Shown piece by piece: positions 16,052-25,408 of a stretch of 64,000 nt of DNA. Origin of the DNA: Halohasta litchfieldiae (lineage in GTDB: Archaea; Halobacteriota; Halobacteria; Halobacteriales; Haloferacaceae); the NCBI RefSeq assembly GCF_002788215.1, contig NZ_CP024845.1:1984001-2048000 (forward strand), read 5' to 3'. The notes below the pieces were generated by a model. That model was not told the DNA's origin. It saw only the letters and a list, made by a program, of their open reading frames with translations, and ran no database searches. The position numbers were made by a program, and so were the translations under genes. Numbering within the stretch: the first letter of the stretch is position 1; every line of letters starts with the position of its first letter.

Positions 16052-17011
16052 TCAGCGAGAGATCCCGCCGGTCGACTGGTCGAGTGCGTCCTCGACCTCC
16101 TCGCGCGTGGTCACGAGGACATCACCTTCGACTGTTCGCTTCAGTGAGGCTGCGGCCGCGCCGTAGCTGAGTGCGGTTTCGATATCGCTGCCAGCGATCA
16201 GTTCGGCCAACACGCCACCGACGAAGGCATCGCCGGTGCCGATGGCGTCTATTGTCTCGGCGTTGATTACGTCCTGTTCGCAGATTTCACCGTCGGTGTA
16301 GGCCACTGAACCGGATTCCCCGCGAGTGACGACGACTGTCTCGATATCGTAGTCGTCGGCTAATCGATAGGCGACCGATTCGGCGTCGCCCTCCTGATCG
16401 AGGACGGCCCGAACGTCCCGAATCGGGGCGAAAAGCAGGTCGACGTGCTCTAATACCGACTCGTAGCTCTCGCGGGCCTCGCTCGTCGACCAGAGCTTCG
16501 AGCGGTAGTTGAGATCGAACGACCGCGTTACGTTTGCCTCGCCCGCCGCCCTCAGCAGTTCCAGCGTCGTCTCGGCGGCCGCCTCCGAAAGCGCGGGCGT
16601 GATCCCAGTTGTATGAAACACCGAGGCGGTCTCGAACACCGTGAAGTCGAGTTCTTCGGGCCGAACAGTCGTGACCGAGGCACCGGCGCGGTCGTAGATC
16701 ACGTCGGTGCCGCGCGGCTCGGCTCCGTATTCGAGATAGTAGGTACCGAGCCGGGCGGTCTCGCTGTCGTCCCACGCGACCTCGGGCCTCACGCCGTGGC
16801 TCCGGAGCGACCGGACGGCCCGTCGACCAAGGGCGTTTTCGGGGAGTTTCGAGAGCCAGACGGCCTGCGTGCCGAGACTGGCGGCTGCCGCCGCGACGTT
16901 GCTTTCGGCCCCGCCGACGCGGGCGTCGAGCCCTCCCTCGGTTTCGAGTCGCTGTCCTCGCGGCGGCGAGAGTCGGAGCATCGTCTCACCGAACGTTACC
17001 AGCTCACCCAT
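16052..17011 (-). CDS. kdgK: 2-keto-3-deoxygluconate kinase, PfkB family
   Basis: 319 residues. It opens with VTFGETMLRLSPP and GGAESNVAAAAASLG, the substrate site of KDG kinases, and ends with the PfkB ATP-site motif DAIGTGDAFVGG carrying the catalytic Asp. The enzyme phosphorylates 2-keto-3-deoxygluconate in the haloarchaeal semi-phosphorylative Entner-Doudoroff route. A large inverted repeat lies just upstream, and the sugar regulator gene gfcR is in the same window. Other PfkB sugar kinases cannot be fully excluded. Confidence 0.87.
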   Translation of the reverse strand: MGELVTFGETMLRLSPPRGQRLETEGGLDARVGGAESNVAAAAASLGTQAVWLSKLPENALGRRAVRSLRSHGVRPEVAWDDSETARLGTYYLEYGAEPRGTDVIYDRAGASVTTVRPEELDFTVFETASVFHTTGITPALSEAAAETTLELLRAAGEANVTRSFDLNYRSKLWSTSEARESYESVLEHVDLLFAPIRDVRAVLDQEGDAESVAYRLADDYDIETVVVTRGESGSVAYTDGEICEQDVINAETIDAIGTGDAFVGGVLAELIAGSDIETALSYGAAAASLKRTVEGDVLVTTREEVEDALDQSTGGISR

Positions 17012-17045
17012 CGTGTCGACCACCGTTCATACAGTGCGTTCCGCC

Positions 17046-17075
17046 GATTGGACCTTAAGTCCAATCCTCCGGAGG
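17046..17075 (-). promoter_or_regulatory. Palindromic operator candidate upstream of kdgK
   Basis: GATTGGAC-N5-GTCCAATC spans 17046-17066, and the self-complementary CCTCCGGAGG (17066-17075) abuts it. The spacer CTTAA/TTAAG may double as a weak TATA element. The site is 35-64 bases upstream of the kdgK start. Confidence 0.5.
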
Positions 17076-17183
17076 TGGCCTCGCGATTTCTTTAGTAGTT
17101 CCTGACTATCGACAGTAAATCCAAGCTACCGACGGTCGCAACGATGGACGAACCATTTGTGCTGTGGTGACATACATCAACCT

Positions 17184-18194
17184 ATGTCCTCGCCACATCA
17201 CCTCGGTTTTACCGGTGACGTCATGCTCGGCCGGCAGGTAAACGATGCCTACCGGGCCGGTCAGCGGCCACCGGCGGCTCTCTGGGGGAACCTTCAGTCG
17301 GATCTCCGGCAACTCGATGGGCTGTTCATCAATCTCGAATGCTGTCTCTCGACTCCGGGCGAACCGTGGCCCGGCCGCCGGTTTCATTTCCGGGCCGACC
17401 CCGATTGGTCGACCGATGCGCTCCGAGCGGCCACCGTCGACTGCTGTACGCTCGCCAACAATCACGCGATGGATTTTGGCACCGAGGCACTCAGCGAGAC
17501 GCTCACTGCATTGTCGGCAGCCGATATCGAAACCGTCGGTGCAGGCAGGTCGCCCAAAGTCGCTCACCGTCCGGCCGCAGTCGACTGCCGAGGACTCACG
17601 GTCGCCGTCATCGGGTTCACCGACAACGTCCCCGACTACGCCGCGACCGACCAGCGGCCCGGAACCGCCCATATCGAGTTCGATCCGGACAATGAGGAAG
17701 CAATGACGGTGCTCGCTGGGGCGGTCGACAAGGCCAAACAGTTCGATCCCGACGTACTCGTGGCGTCGCTCCACTGGGGGCCGAACGACCGGACCCGGCC
17801 ACGTGACTCCCACCAAGCGGTCGCCCGTAAGCTGGCCGAGTGGGGCGTCGACTTCGTCCACGGTCACAGTGCTCACCTGTTTCAGGGAATCGAGGTGATC
17901 GACCGCGGGGAGTCACCGACGGTCGTCTGCTACGATATGGGTGATTTCGTCGACGATTACGCGGTCGACCCGACTCATCGAAACGACCGGACCTTCCTGT
18001 TCGAGCTCGTCGTCGGAGCCGACGGCAGCCTCTTGGAACTGGTGCTTCATCCGACCGAAATCGAGTCGCGGGCGGTCTACCACGCAAGCAAGCGTGGAGC
18101 CGCATGGTGTCGAGAGACTATGCAGGAGCGATCCGAGCCGTTCGACACCGAGTTCAGCCGCGCCGGAAACGGATTGGTCCTCCCGCTTTCTTAA
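17184..18194 (+). CDS. CapA-family metallophosphatase-like protein
   Basis: 336 residues. The CapA/PGA_cap fold is recognisable: GFTGDVMLGRQVN with the metal-binding Asp, FINLECCLS, TLANNHAMDFG (the NH.D motif), VASLHWGPN and VHGHSAHLFQGIEV. Bacterial CapA takes part in poly-gamma-glutamate capsule synthesis or export; related metallophosphatases have other roles. No capsule genes are adjacent and no signal peptide is evident, so the role here is open. The start is the ATG at 17184. Confidence 0.85.
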   Translation: MSSPHHLGFTGDVMLGRQVNDAYRAGQRPPAALWGNLQSDLRQLDGLFINLECCLSTPGEPWPGRRFHFRADPDWSTDALRAATVDCCTLANNHAMDFGTEALSETLTALSAADIETVGAGRSPKVAHRPAAVDCRGLTVAVIGFTDNVPDYAATDQRPGTAHIEFDPDNEEAMTVLAGAVDKAKQFDPDVLVASLHWGPNDRTRPRDSHQAVARKLAEWGVDFVHGHSAHLFQGIEVIDRGESPTVVCYDMGDFVDDYAVDPTHRNDRTFLFELVVGADGSLLELVLHPTEIESRAVYHASKRGAAWCRETMQERSEPFDTEFSRAGNGLVLPLS

Positions 18195-18216
18195 AAATCC
18201 AAAAGCCGCCCAACTC

Positions 18217-20433
18217 CTATTCGTTGCGTCGACCACCGTGGCCGGGGTAGTCTCGCTCGAAGCGGTCGGTGATCTCCTCGCGACTAATCTCGATAATGAC
18301 CGGCCGCCCGTGGGGGCAGGCATACGGGTTCTCGCAGTCGTCGAGCGCCGCAAGCAGGTCGACGACCGAGCCATCAGTAAGTGAGGTGTTGCCAGTAATC
18401 GATGGATAACAGGCGAGATCGGCCAGTAGCTCGTCGACCGCCTCGTCGACGCTGTCGGCTCCCTCCTCGGTCGAGGCGACGAAACTCAAAAGCGCCTCCC
18501 GAAGGAGTTCGGGATCGAGGGTCGTGCTGAATACGGCCGGAACGGCCGTCACGTCGACCGATCGCGGTTCTTTTTGCTCGGCCTGAAACCCAACTGCTGT
18601 GAGCTGGTGGCTATGGTCGTCGAACAGCGCGGCTTCGCGGGCGGTTAGTTCGAGGCTAACCGGCTCGGCGAGCTGTTGGGTCGACGGTGAGTCAGCCAGT
18701 TCGACTTGGAGCCGTTCGTAGTTCACCCGCTCGTCGGCGGCGTGTTGGTCGATCAACACCAGCCCCGAATCAGTTTCGGCGAGCAGATAGGTGTCGTACA
18801 GCTGACCGAGAACTCGGAGTGCTGGGAGCTTCTCGTAGCTCCGTCCGTCGGTTGTCTCACCACCGTTGAGCGTCTGTTGGGTCGTCGGCTCGGCTACGGT
18901 GTGCTGTCGTCGGCCGGTTCTGTCGGTCGACTGTTCGCCCAGTGACTCGGTGTCGACCGTGTCCGACTCCTTCGATTCGTCGGACGCCACTGGGATCGAA
19001 TCGGTCGTCGATCCACTGTTCGGGCCGGCTGTCGAGGCTTCGTCGCCGACCGATGTTCCTTGATTGTCGTCCTCTGACCGTACTGTCGCAGATTGTGTGT
19101 CGCTACCCAACCCGTCGACCGTCCAACTGTCCTCGTCGGCTGGGTCGACTGGATCTGCCGCCACAGCTTCGGTGTTGGGTGTTTCTCCCTCGCAGTTTGT
19201 ATCGGGAGTCGTCTCCGTGTCCGTAGCCGGCTCCGATGTCTCATCAGCGGTGGTACCTGTGTTCGGCTGGCTCGCCGCGTTGGTGGTTGTCCCGTCGGCC
19301 TGTTCGCGACTGGTGTCTGTCTCCTCGTCGACCTGCTCGGTACGTTCGGGGGTGATTTGAGTTTCTTCGGGTGCGGATCGACCACGGGGGGCCGACGACC
19401 GAATCAACCCGCTGTCGACGAGCGTCCGTTCGACGGCCTCGCCGATGAGTTCCATCACCCGATCCTCGTGGTCGAACCGGACCTCCGTTTTCCGCGGGTG
19501 GACGTTGACATCGACGGCGGTCGGCGGCACCTCGACGAACAGCACCGCGAACGGATACCGGTCGACGGCGAGTTGGCCGCCGTAGCCGTCGACTACTGCG
19601 CCCCGGAGTGCTGATGCCGTCACGTACCGTTCGTTGACGAACGTCGCCAGATACGCACGGGTGCTCCGGGTGGTCTCGGGATGGCTGATCAGTCCCGTAA
19701 TCGAGTCGACTGGCTCGTCCTCTCCGGCCGAGTACTCGATCTCGATCATCGATTCGGCTACCTCTCGGCCGTACACCGATAGCACCGCCGACCGAAGCGA
19801 GCCGCTTCCCTCGGTCCCGAACAGCTCCCGGTCGTTGTGGGACAGCGTGACTGCCACGTCGGGGTTAGCCAGTGCATACTGGCTGACAACCGTGTTGATA
19901 TGGTCGAACTCGGTGCTGTCGCGTTTCAGGAACTTCTTTCGAGCCGGTGTATTGAAAAACAGATCCGCGACCTCGACAGTCGTCCCCTCGGGACAGCCAG
20001 CGGGCTGGATCTCGCCGACGTTGCCGCCCTCGACCGTGAGTTCGGCTCCAGTTGTGCCGCCCTGTGGCCGCGAGCGAACCGTCAACCGAGAGACCGCGCC
20101 GATAGTCGACAGCGCCTCGCCACGAAACCCAAGACTCCCGACCCCGGCTTCGAGATCGTCGATATCCCGTATCTTGCTGGTCGCGTGTTCTTCGACCGCG
20201 CGCGGCAGGTCGGCTTCGGGGATGCCACGGCCATCATCGCTGACGCGAATGCCGTCTTTGCCACCGGTTTCGACTGTCACCTTGATGCGGCTCGCCCCCG
20301 CATCGAGGCTGTTTTCGACCAGCTCTTTGACCACCGAGGCGGGCCGTTCGACCACCTCTCCGGCGGCGATCCGTTGGACGGTCGACTCGTCTAGCGTTTC
20401 GATTCGTCCCTCGCTCGACTCCGCGTCAGTCAT
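18217..20433 (-). CDS. mutL: DNA mismatch repair protein MutL
   Basis: 738 residues. GHKL ATPase motifs: Glu40 in KELVENSLDAGA, DDGRGI (67-72) and GFRGEALS (102-109). A long acidic Ser/Thr-rich linker spans about 350-540. The C-terminal domain keeps the endonuclease signature DQHA-x2-E-x4-E from residue 562 and CPHGRP near 706. So it should be a nicking MutL, as expected where MutH is absent. Its start lies inside the end of a Nudix gene (8-base overlap), and mutS lies about 2 kb away on the same strand. Confidence 0.96.
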   Translation of the reverse strand: MTDAESSEGRIETLDESTVQRIAAGEVVERPASVVKELVENSLDAGASRIKVTVETGGKDGIRVSDDGRGIPEADLPRAVEEHATSKIRDIDDLEAGVGSLGFRGEALSTIGAVSRLTVRSRPQGGTTGAELTVEGGNVGEIQPAGCPEGTTVEVADLFFNTPARKKFLKRDSTEFDHINTVVSQYALANPDVAVTLSHNDRELFGTEGSGSLRSAVLSVYGREVAESMIEIEYSAGEDEPVDSITGLISHPETTRSTRAYLATFVNERYVTASALRGAVVDGYGGQLAVDRYPFAVLFVEVPPTAVDVNVHPRKTEVRFDHEDRVMELIGEAVERTLVDSGLIRSSAPRGRSAPEETQITPERTEQVDEETDTSREQADGTTTNAASQPNTGTTADETSEPATDTETTPDTNCEGETPNTEAVAADPVDPADEDSWTVDGLGSDTQSATVRSEDDNQGTSVGDEASTAGPNSGSTTDSIPVASDESKESDTVDTESLGEQSTDRTGRRQHTVAEPTTQQTLNGGETTDGRSYEKLPALRVLGQLYDTYLLAETDSGLVLIDQHAADERVNYERLQVELADSPSTQQLAEPVSLELTAREAALFDDHSHQLTAVGFQAEQKEPRSVDVTAVPAVFSTTLDPELLREALLSFVASTEEGADSVDEAVDELLADLACYPSITGNTSLTDGSVVDLLAALDDCENPYACPHGRPVIIEISREEITDRFERDYPGHGGRRNE

Positions 20434-20860
20434 CGTCCATCGGCTGACCCGCAAGGGTCGGCTGTGCGTCCAGCAGTTCGTCGATTGCTCGCTGGTGGAT
20501 ACTGACGGTTAAAAACTCGTCTCTGGCGGTCCGTGGGCTAACCCACGCGTAATCGCAGTGTTCGTGGCTCAGTCTAATCTCCGTCGAGTCGGTCTCACAC
20601 CAGTAGACAACGCTGTACCGACCCCTGCCGACATCGTTCCGCCATGCGGCGGTGTGGACCGGTTCGTGGACGTCGACCGAGAGCCCCGTTTCCTCGCGTA
20701 CTTCTCGTTTGAGTCCAACGAGTGGCTCCTCGTAGGCCCCCATTCGACCGCCGGGAAGCTCCCACGTCTCGGGATCCATCTGCATCACCAGCAGGTCGTC
20801 GTCCGGCGAGACGACGATTGCCTTCTGACTGACCTCCGCGATCAGCGGCTGTTCGGTCAT
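20426..20860 (-). CDS. Nudix hydrolase
   Basis: 144 residues. The Nudix box is complete: G-x5-E-x7-REVREETG within LPGGRMGAYEEPLVGLKREV and onward. N-terminal strands read AIVVSPDDDLLVMQM. The substrate, a nucleoside diphosphate linked to another group, is not specified by sequence; nucleotide-pool cleaning is attractive because the stop overlaps the mutL start by 8 bases, so the two are translated in tandem. The ATG at 20860 gives the normal length. Confidence 0.88.
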   Translation of the reverse strand: MTEQPLIAEVSQKAIVVSPDDDLLVMQMDPETWELPGGRMGAYEEPLVGLKREVREETGLSVDVHEPVHTAAWRNDVGRGRYSVVYWCETDSTEIRLSHEHCDYAWVSPRTARDEFLTVSIHQRAIDELLDAQPTLAGQPMDDD

Positions 20861-21061
20861 CGGTCGAGCTCCTCGGTCGCTGTCGACGCCAGCTGATCTC
20901 TTGTGGGACCCTGGGGCTGGGAGTCGGCCACTGCCCACATACTCCGCTTCGCGTTCATTATCGTATACACGTGGCTGTCTCCTATCAATCCACTGTTGAG
21001 CAAAGGGGGTGACTGGGGGTTCTGCTGGTCGAAGGCCCAGCCCGAACGTCGTCGGGATTCG

Positions 21062-22138
21062 TTACTCGTCGTCTTCGGCCTCGGCAACCTCGCCGTCGAC
21101 CACGTCTTGGACCACCACGGCCTCAAGCTCGGCTTCGGAGTTGGCTGCCTCGGGATCGACGTAGCCGGTGACAAACACCGTGTACACGCTGTTCGGTTCG
21201 GTCGTTGCATCGATGGTCAACACCGAGTCGACACCGGTGTCGTCTTCTTCCTCGTCCTCTTCGGGCGGTGCCTCTTCGTCTTCAGGTGCTGACTCGTTTT
21301 CCTCCTCTTGGAGCAGGCTGATCCCACCGCCACCGTCGGCCGCGAGGCTCGAAAACAGCCCACCGTCGGACTCGTTTTCGGTTTCGTTTCCAGTTCCACC
21401 GCCGTTGGCCATGGCGTCTGCCGGAACGACATCGAACTCGTAGTCTCCGGCGGGCAGATCGTAGTAGCCCGCCTCGCCGAAGGCGACGTTTTCGAACACC
21501 GTCGTCTGACCGACCATCACGTTGACCGGCGGTGCGTCGGGTGCGGCGTGAACGACCCGAATCCGCGAGTTGTTGATCGACTCCTCCGGCGGGGTGTTCT
21601 GATCCCCGTACAGTTCGAGTTGGAAACCAGTCGTGGTCGAAACACCGCTTCCGCCGCCGCCCGACTCATCGGGCGTTGGGAGAGCCACTGCGGTCATGTT
21701 CCCGGACGGAACCGATACCTGTTCGTCGTAGATCGTCAGCGCCTGTGAGCCCGCGGGCGTGACACGGATCTGGTGATCTCCCGCACCGAGCGGGACGTAT
21801 CCCGTGACCTCCGTATACTCGAGATCGCCGATGACCGGCTCTTCGCTGCCGTCGACGTAGACGTCGACTGCCGGAAAGTCCGGGATCATGTGGGCGACCC
21901 GTATCAGATCCTCACCGGTTCCCGACTGTGCTTCGTCGTCCTGCGGTTCTTCGTCCTCCGATTCCTGTGGTTCGTCTGTCGGTTCCTCTTCTTGCCCTGA
22001 TTCGTTCGCAGGCTCGTCTCCCGTCTCACTGCCGCCTTGGTCGTCTTCTTGGGCCTCACCCGCACAGCCCGCGAGGCTTCCAACGACCGCGACACCGCCA
22101 GCTACCTTGAGAAATTTCCTGCGTCGTGAGTCATTCAT
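21062..22138 (-). CDS. DUF4397 domain lipoprotein, Tat-exported
   Basis: 358 residues. The N-terminus has a twin-arginine signal (SRRRKFLKVAGG) and a lipobox ending LAGC at about residue 25. An acidic Glu/Asp/Ser linker follows to about 75. Two DUF4397-type domains then occur, recognisable by IRVAHMIPDFPAVDVYVDG and the repeat IRVVHAAPDAPPVNVMV. A second acidic insert splits the later part. It should be lipid-anchored at the outer membrane face. Function unknown; it lies between mutL-Nudix and mutS on the same strand. Confidence 0.85.
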   Translation of the reverse strand: MNDSRRRKFLKVAGGVAVVGSLAGCAGEAQEDDQGGSETGDEPANESGQEEEPTDEPQESEDEEPQDDEAQSGTGEDLIRVAHMIPDFPAVDVYVDGSEEPVIGDLEYTEVTGYVPLGAGDHQIRVTPAGSQALTIYDEQVSVPSGNMTAVALPTPDESGGGGSGVSTTTGFQLELYGDQNTPPEESINNSRIRVVHAAPDAPPVNVMVGQTTVFENVAFGEAGYYDLPAGDYEFDVVPADAMANGGGTGNETENESDGGLFSSLAADGGGGISLLQEEENESAPEDEEAPPEEDEEEDDTGVDSVLTIDATTEPNSVYTVFVTGYVDPEAANSEAELEAVVVQDVVDGEVAEAEDDE

Positions 22139-22268
22139 AGCAACAACCTACGCTTGTACTCACATACATGTTAATGTTTTTTCAATTATAGCGATAGTCA
22201 ACTGATACTCTAACAAGATGTAGACTAATTTAGATAATACAACAGATATCGGACAGTAAATGTGCCTT

Positions 22269-22300
22269 AATTGGCTTGATAACTCACTCAAAAGCCAATT
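22269..22300. repeat. Inverted repeat in the 298-base gap downstream of mutS
   Basis: AATTGGCTT (22269-22277) and AAGCCAATT (22292-22300) form perfect 9-base arms around a 14-base loop. The surrounding AT-rich gap (22139-22436) holds no convincing gene. It may be a transcript end or operator for the DUF4397 gene. Confidence 0.45.
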
Positions 22301-22436
22301 TTGGGTGTCTGAAAAAATATATCTGAACTGCCAGTTAGGATAACATGGTAACTATACTTTATGCAGAGTGCATGTAAACATAACTTCTCTGTCACAGTAT
22401 CTGCTGTGTTTGTGCGGCTGTTTATACCGTTCTCGA

Positions 22437-25163
22437 TCAGGTTTCATCCAACTGTTTTTGCCACTGTTGGACTTTCGTCATCAGTTCGACGGGTGGCGTT
22501 TCGTTGATATCGGTCGACTCGATGGCTGCAAGCACCTCCTGTGCGGCAGGATCGACCGACTCCGGCTCGGTGGCTGCTGACTCCGAGTGGGTAGCCGCGC
22601 GTGTCGAGGCTGTGGTCTCTGCGGACTCCCGCCGGTCGGTCTCGGCTGTGGCCGCACCGCTGGCAGTGGCGGCGCCGTTGGTCTCGGAGGTTTGGAACTC
22701 TCCGGCACTGAGATCGAACACTGCCTGTTTGGCCTCGCCACCGCTGGCGGCTCCTTTCGCCTCAATCGCTTTCTCCTCGCGGAGTTTCGTCAACACGTTC
22801 CGCGCCCGGTCGACGACCGGCATCGGCACGCCGGCCAGATCGGCGACGTGAATCCCATATGATCTATCTGTCGCCCCCTCTTGGACCGTTCGCAGAAACG
22901 TAATCTCGCCGTCCCGCTCGTCGGCCGCAACGTGGACGTTCCCAACCCGATCCAGATGCGATGCCAGCGCCGTCAACTCGTGGTAGTGGGTCGCAAACAG
23001 GCAGTGACAGCCGATCTGGTTGTGAATGTATTCGGTGGCCGCCCACGCAATCGAGATCCCGTCGTAGGTGGCGGTCCCCCGACCCACCTCGTCGAGAATC
23101 ACCAGCGAGTCTTGGGTCGCTGAATGGAGAATGTTCGATAATTCCTGCATCTCGACCATGAACGTAGAGCGACCCTGCGCGAGTTCGTCCAGTGCGCCCA
23201 CACGCGTGTAAATTCCGTCGACGATGCCGACGGTCGTCGACCGGGCAGGGACGAAACTCCCGACCTGTGCCAGCAGCGTGATCAGCGCGGACTGCCGCAT
23301 GTAGGTCGACTTCCCGCTCATGTTTGGCCCGGTGACGATCAGAAACCCGCGCTTGTCGTCGAGTGTGAGATCATTTGGTACGAACTCGGTGGCCTGTTCG
23401 ACGACCGGGTGGCGTCCGGCTTCGATATCGAGCGTTCCTGCTGTCGTTAGTTCGGGTCGACACCAGCTGTTGGCCGCGGCGTGGCTCGCCAGCGAACACA
23501 GCACGTCGACCTCCGCCAGCGCCCGCCCGACATCCTGCAGGAGTGCCGACTGCTCGGCGACCTGATCCCGAAGCTCCGCGAACCGTTCGTACTCCAGTTC
23601 CCCGCGGGACTCTTCGAGCCGGAGGATTTCGCGCTCCCGCTCGGCGAGTTCGTCGGTGACGAACCGTTTGGAGTTTTTGAGTGTCTTAATGTGCTGGAAA
23701 GAGTCGGGCACCGAATCCGCTTGGGATTTGCCGACTTGAATGTAGTAGCCATCCGTCTTGTTCCGGTCGACGGTCACATGCGAGAGGCCGTACTGGCGTT
23801 TGATCCGGTCGGCGAGTCCATCGAGCCACTCGTTTGCCTCCTCGTGGCGCTCGATGAGGTCGTCGAGTTCGTCATCGAACCCGTATTTAAATAGGCCGCC
23901 CTGAGTGACGGTTTTCGGTGGATCGTCGGCGAGTGCCTCCGCGAGCGTCTCGCGGAGCTCGGCGGCGGCCGCCCGATCCGGTTTGTCGATCACCGTCGAC
24001 AGCGGCGAGTCGGCCAGTTGGCCACCCGCGATCTCGTCGGCCAGCGTTGGCAGTAGTTCGAGGGTGTCCCGCACTGCCAGCAGATCCCGGGCGTCGGCGC
24101 TCCCGCTGGCGGCCTGACTGGCCAGCCGTTCGAGATCGTAGGCTCCGTCTAACGTCTCTCGGAGGCGCTCACGTGGCAGGGCGGCCGATGTGAGGGTTTC
24201 CACACAGTCGAGTCGACGCCCGAGCTCACTCGCGTCCTGTCGGGGGCGCGTTAGCCACTCTCTAAGCAGTCGACCGCCGGGGCTGGTTTCGGTATGGTCG
24301 ATGGTGTCGAGCAGCGAGCCACCTTTGTCCCCGTGCATCGTCTCGACGAGTTCGAGGTTGCGCTGTGTGGTGGCATCGAGCGTGAGGTGGTCGTCGGCCG
24401 TGTACAGTTGGAGTCGACTCATCGACTGCCGAACCCCGACGCCGGTCTCTTCAACATACGAGAGCACTGCACCCGCCGCACGAACCGCGAGTTCGGAATC
24501 AAGACCGATGCTGTCGACCGTTTCGCTGCCGAACTGGTCTCTGACCGTGTGGGCACTCCGACCGGGCGCGAAGGCGTCGGTATCGAACAGTGCCAGTGAG
24601 GCGTCGCTTCGCTCTCGGAGTTGTCGAGAAAAGTCGTCGTCAGTTCGCACGTCGGGTCCGGGCAGCACCTCAGCGGGATCGAACCGATACAGTTCGGCGT
24701 GGGCGTCGGCCGCGGTGTCGACTTCGGTGACGAGGAACTGGCCCGTGGTGATGTCGGCAAACGCCAATCCATAGGGACCTTCGTTTCCGTCTGCTCGGAC
24801 GACCGCAGCGAGATACTGGGCCTCGGCATCGGTGGTTTCGATGAGCGTCCCCGGAGTTATGAGCCGCGTAATCTCGCGGTAGTGGTCGCCGTTGTCGTCC
24901 TGAAACTGGTCGGCCACGGCAACCCGGTAGCCGCGTTCGACGAGCGCCTTCATATACGGCGTCAGCTCCGAGAGCGGGATTCCGGCCATCGGATACGATG
25001 AGCCATGCGAGGATTTCTGCGAGACGGTAAGATCGAGTTCGTCGCTGACGGTTTCGGCATCATCCGCGAAAAACTCGTAGAAATCGCCACACTGCATCGC
25101 CAACAGATCGGCGTCGCTGTCGGCTTTGATCGAGAGAAACTCCTCGACGATTCCCTGTGACAT
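22437..25163 (-). CDS. mutS: DNA mismatch repair protein MutS
   Basis: 908 residues. The mismatch-recognition Phe-x-Glu is present as GDFYEFF (Phe28, Glu30), so this is a MutS1-type protein and not MutS2. The Walker A loop GPNMSGKST lies near 612, Walker B is LVILDEVGRGT, and FATHYHEL is conserved. A low-complexity Ala/Thr/Ser/Glu linker (about 800-870) precedes a short C-terminal helix-rich tail. It recognises mismatches and loads MutL. Such genes are patchy in archaea but common in haloarchaea. Confidence 0.97.
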   Translation of the reverse strand: MSQGIVEEFLSIKADSDADLLAMQCGDFYEFFADDAETVSDELDLTVSQKSSHGSSYPMAGIPLSELTPYMKALVERGYRVAVADQFQDDNGDHYREITRLITPGTLIETTDAEAQYLAAVVRADGNEGPYGLAFADITTGQFLVTEVDTAADAHAELYRFDPAEVLPGPDVRTDDDFSRQLRERSDASLALFDTDAFAPGRSAHTVRDQFGSETVDSIGLDSELAVRAAGAVLSYVEETGVGVRQSMSRLQLYTADDHLTLDATTQRNLELVETMHGDKGGSLLDTIDHTETSPGGRLLREWLTRPRQDASELGRRLDCVETLTSAALPRERLRETLDGAYDLERLASQAASGSADARDLLAVRDTLELLPTLADEIAGGQLADSPLSTVIDKPDRAAAAELRETLAEALADDPPKTVTQGGLFKYGFDDELDDLIERHEEANEWLDGLADRIKRQYGLSHVTVDRNKTDGYYIQVGKSQADSVPDSFQHIKTLKNSKRFVTDELAEREREILRLEESRGELEYERFAELRDQVAEQSALLQDVGRALAEVDVLCSLASHAAANSWCRPELTTAGTLDIEAGRHPVVEQATEFVPNDLTLDDKRGFLIVTGPNMSGKSTYMRQSALITLLAQVGSFVPARSTTVGIVDGIYTRVGALDELAQGRSTFMVEMQELSNILHSATQDSLVILDEVGRGTATYDGISIAWAATEYIHNQIGCHCLFATHYHELTALASHLDRVGNVHVAADERDGEITFLRTVQEGATDRSYGIHVADLAGVPMPVVDRARNVLTKLREEKAIEAKGAASGGEAKQAVFDLSAGEFQTSETNGAATASGAATAETDRRESAETTASTRAATHSESAATEPESVDPAAQEVLAAIESTDINETPPVELMTKVQQWQKQLDET

Positions 25164-25354
25164 ACTTCCTGTGAGTCCGTCTCCGGCTAAAGCCCTACGG
25201 GTCGACCCGCCGATGGAGAGGTCGTGATAGAACCATTCACACGGAACCGGGTTCGCTTCGAGATGTCGATAGCTGAGCCGTGTCTATTCATGATGTCGGA
25301 CGCGATAGTATGCGCAAATAGAACAAACACACCTCGTTCTCGACGTGGGTCAGC

Positions 25355-25372
25355 TGCATCAAATGTGATGCA
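25355..25372. promoter_or_regulatory. Palindrome TGCATCA-N4-TGATGCA
   Basis: Perfect 7-base arms separated by four bases, ending 3 bases before an ATTTTTC element that sits about 30 bases before the ATG at 25409. The position, directly upstream of TATA, suits an activator or repressor site for the small gene. Confidence 0.5.
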
Positions 25373-25408
25373 AAGATTTTTCACGAAAGTCCACCACACT
25401 ATCTAGGT

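Noticed and set aside
16052-17011. Ribokinase or fructokinase as identity of the PfkB gene
   Set aside because: The opening GETMLRL and GGAESNVA pattern fits KDG kinases better, and the haloarchaeal sugar route uses KdgK.
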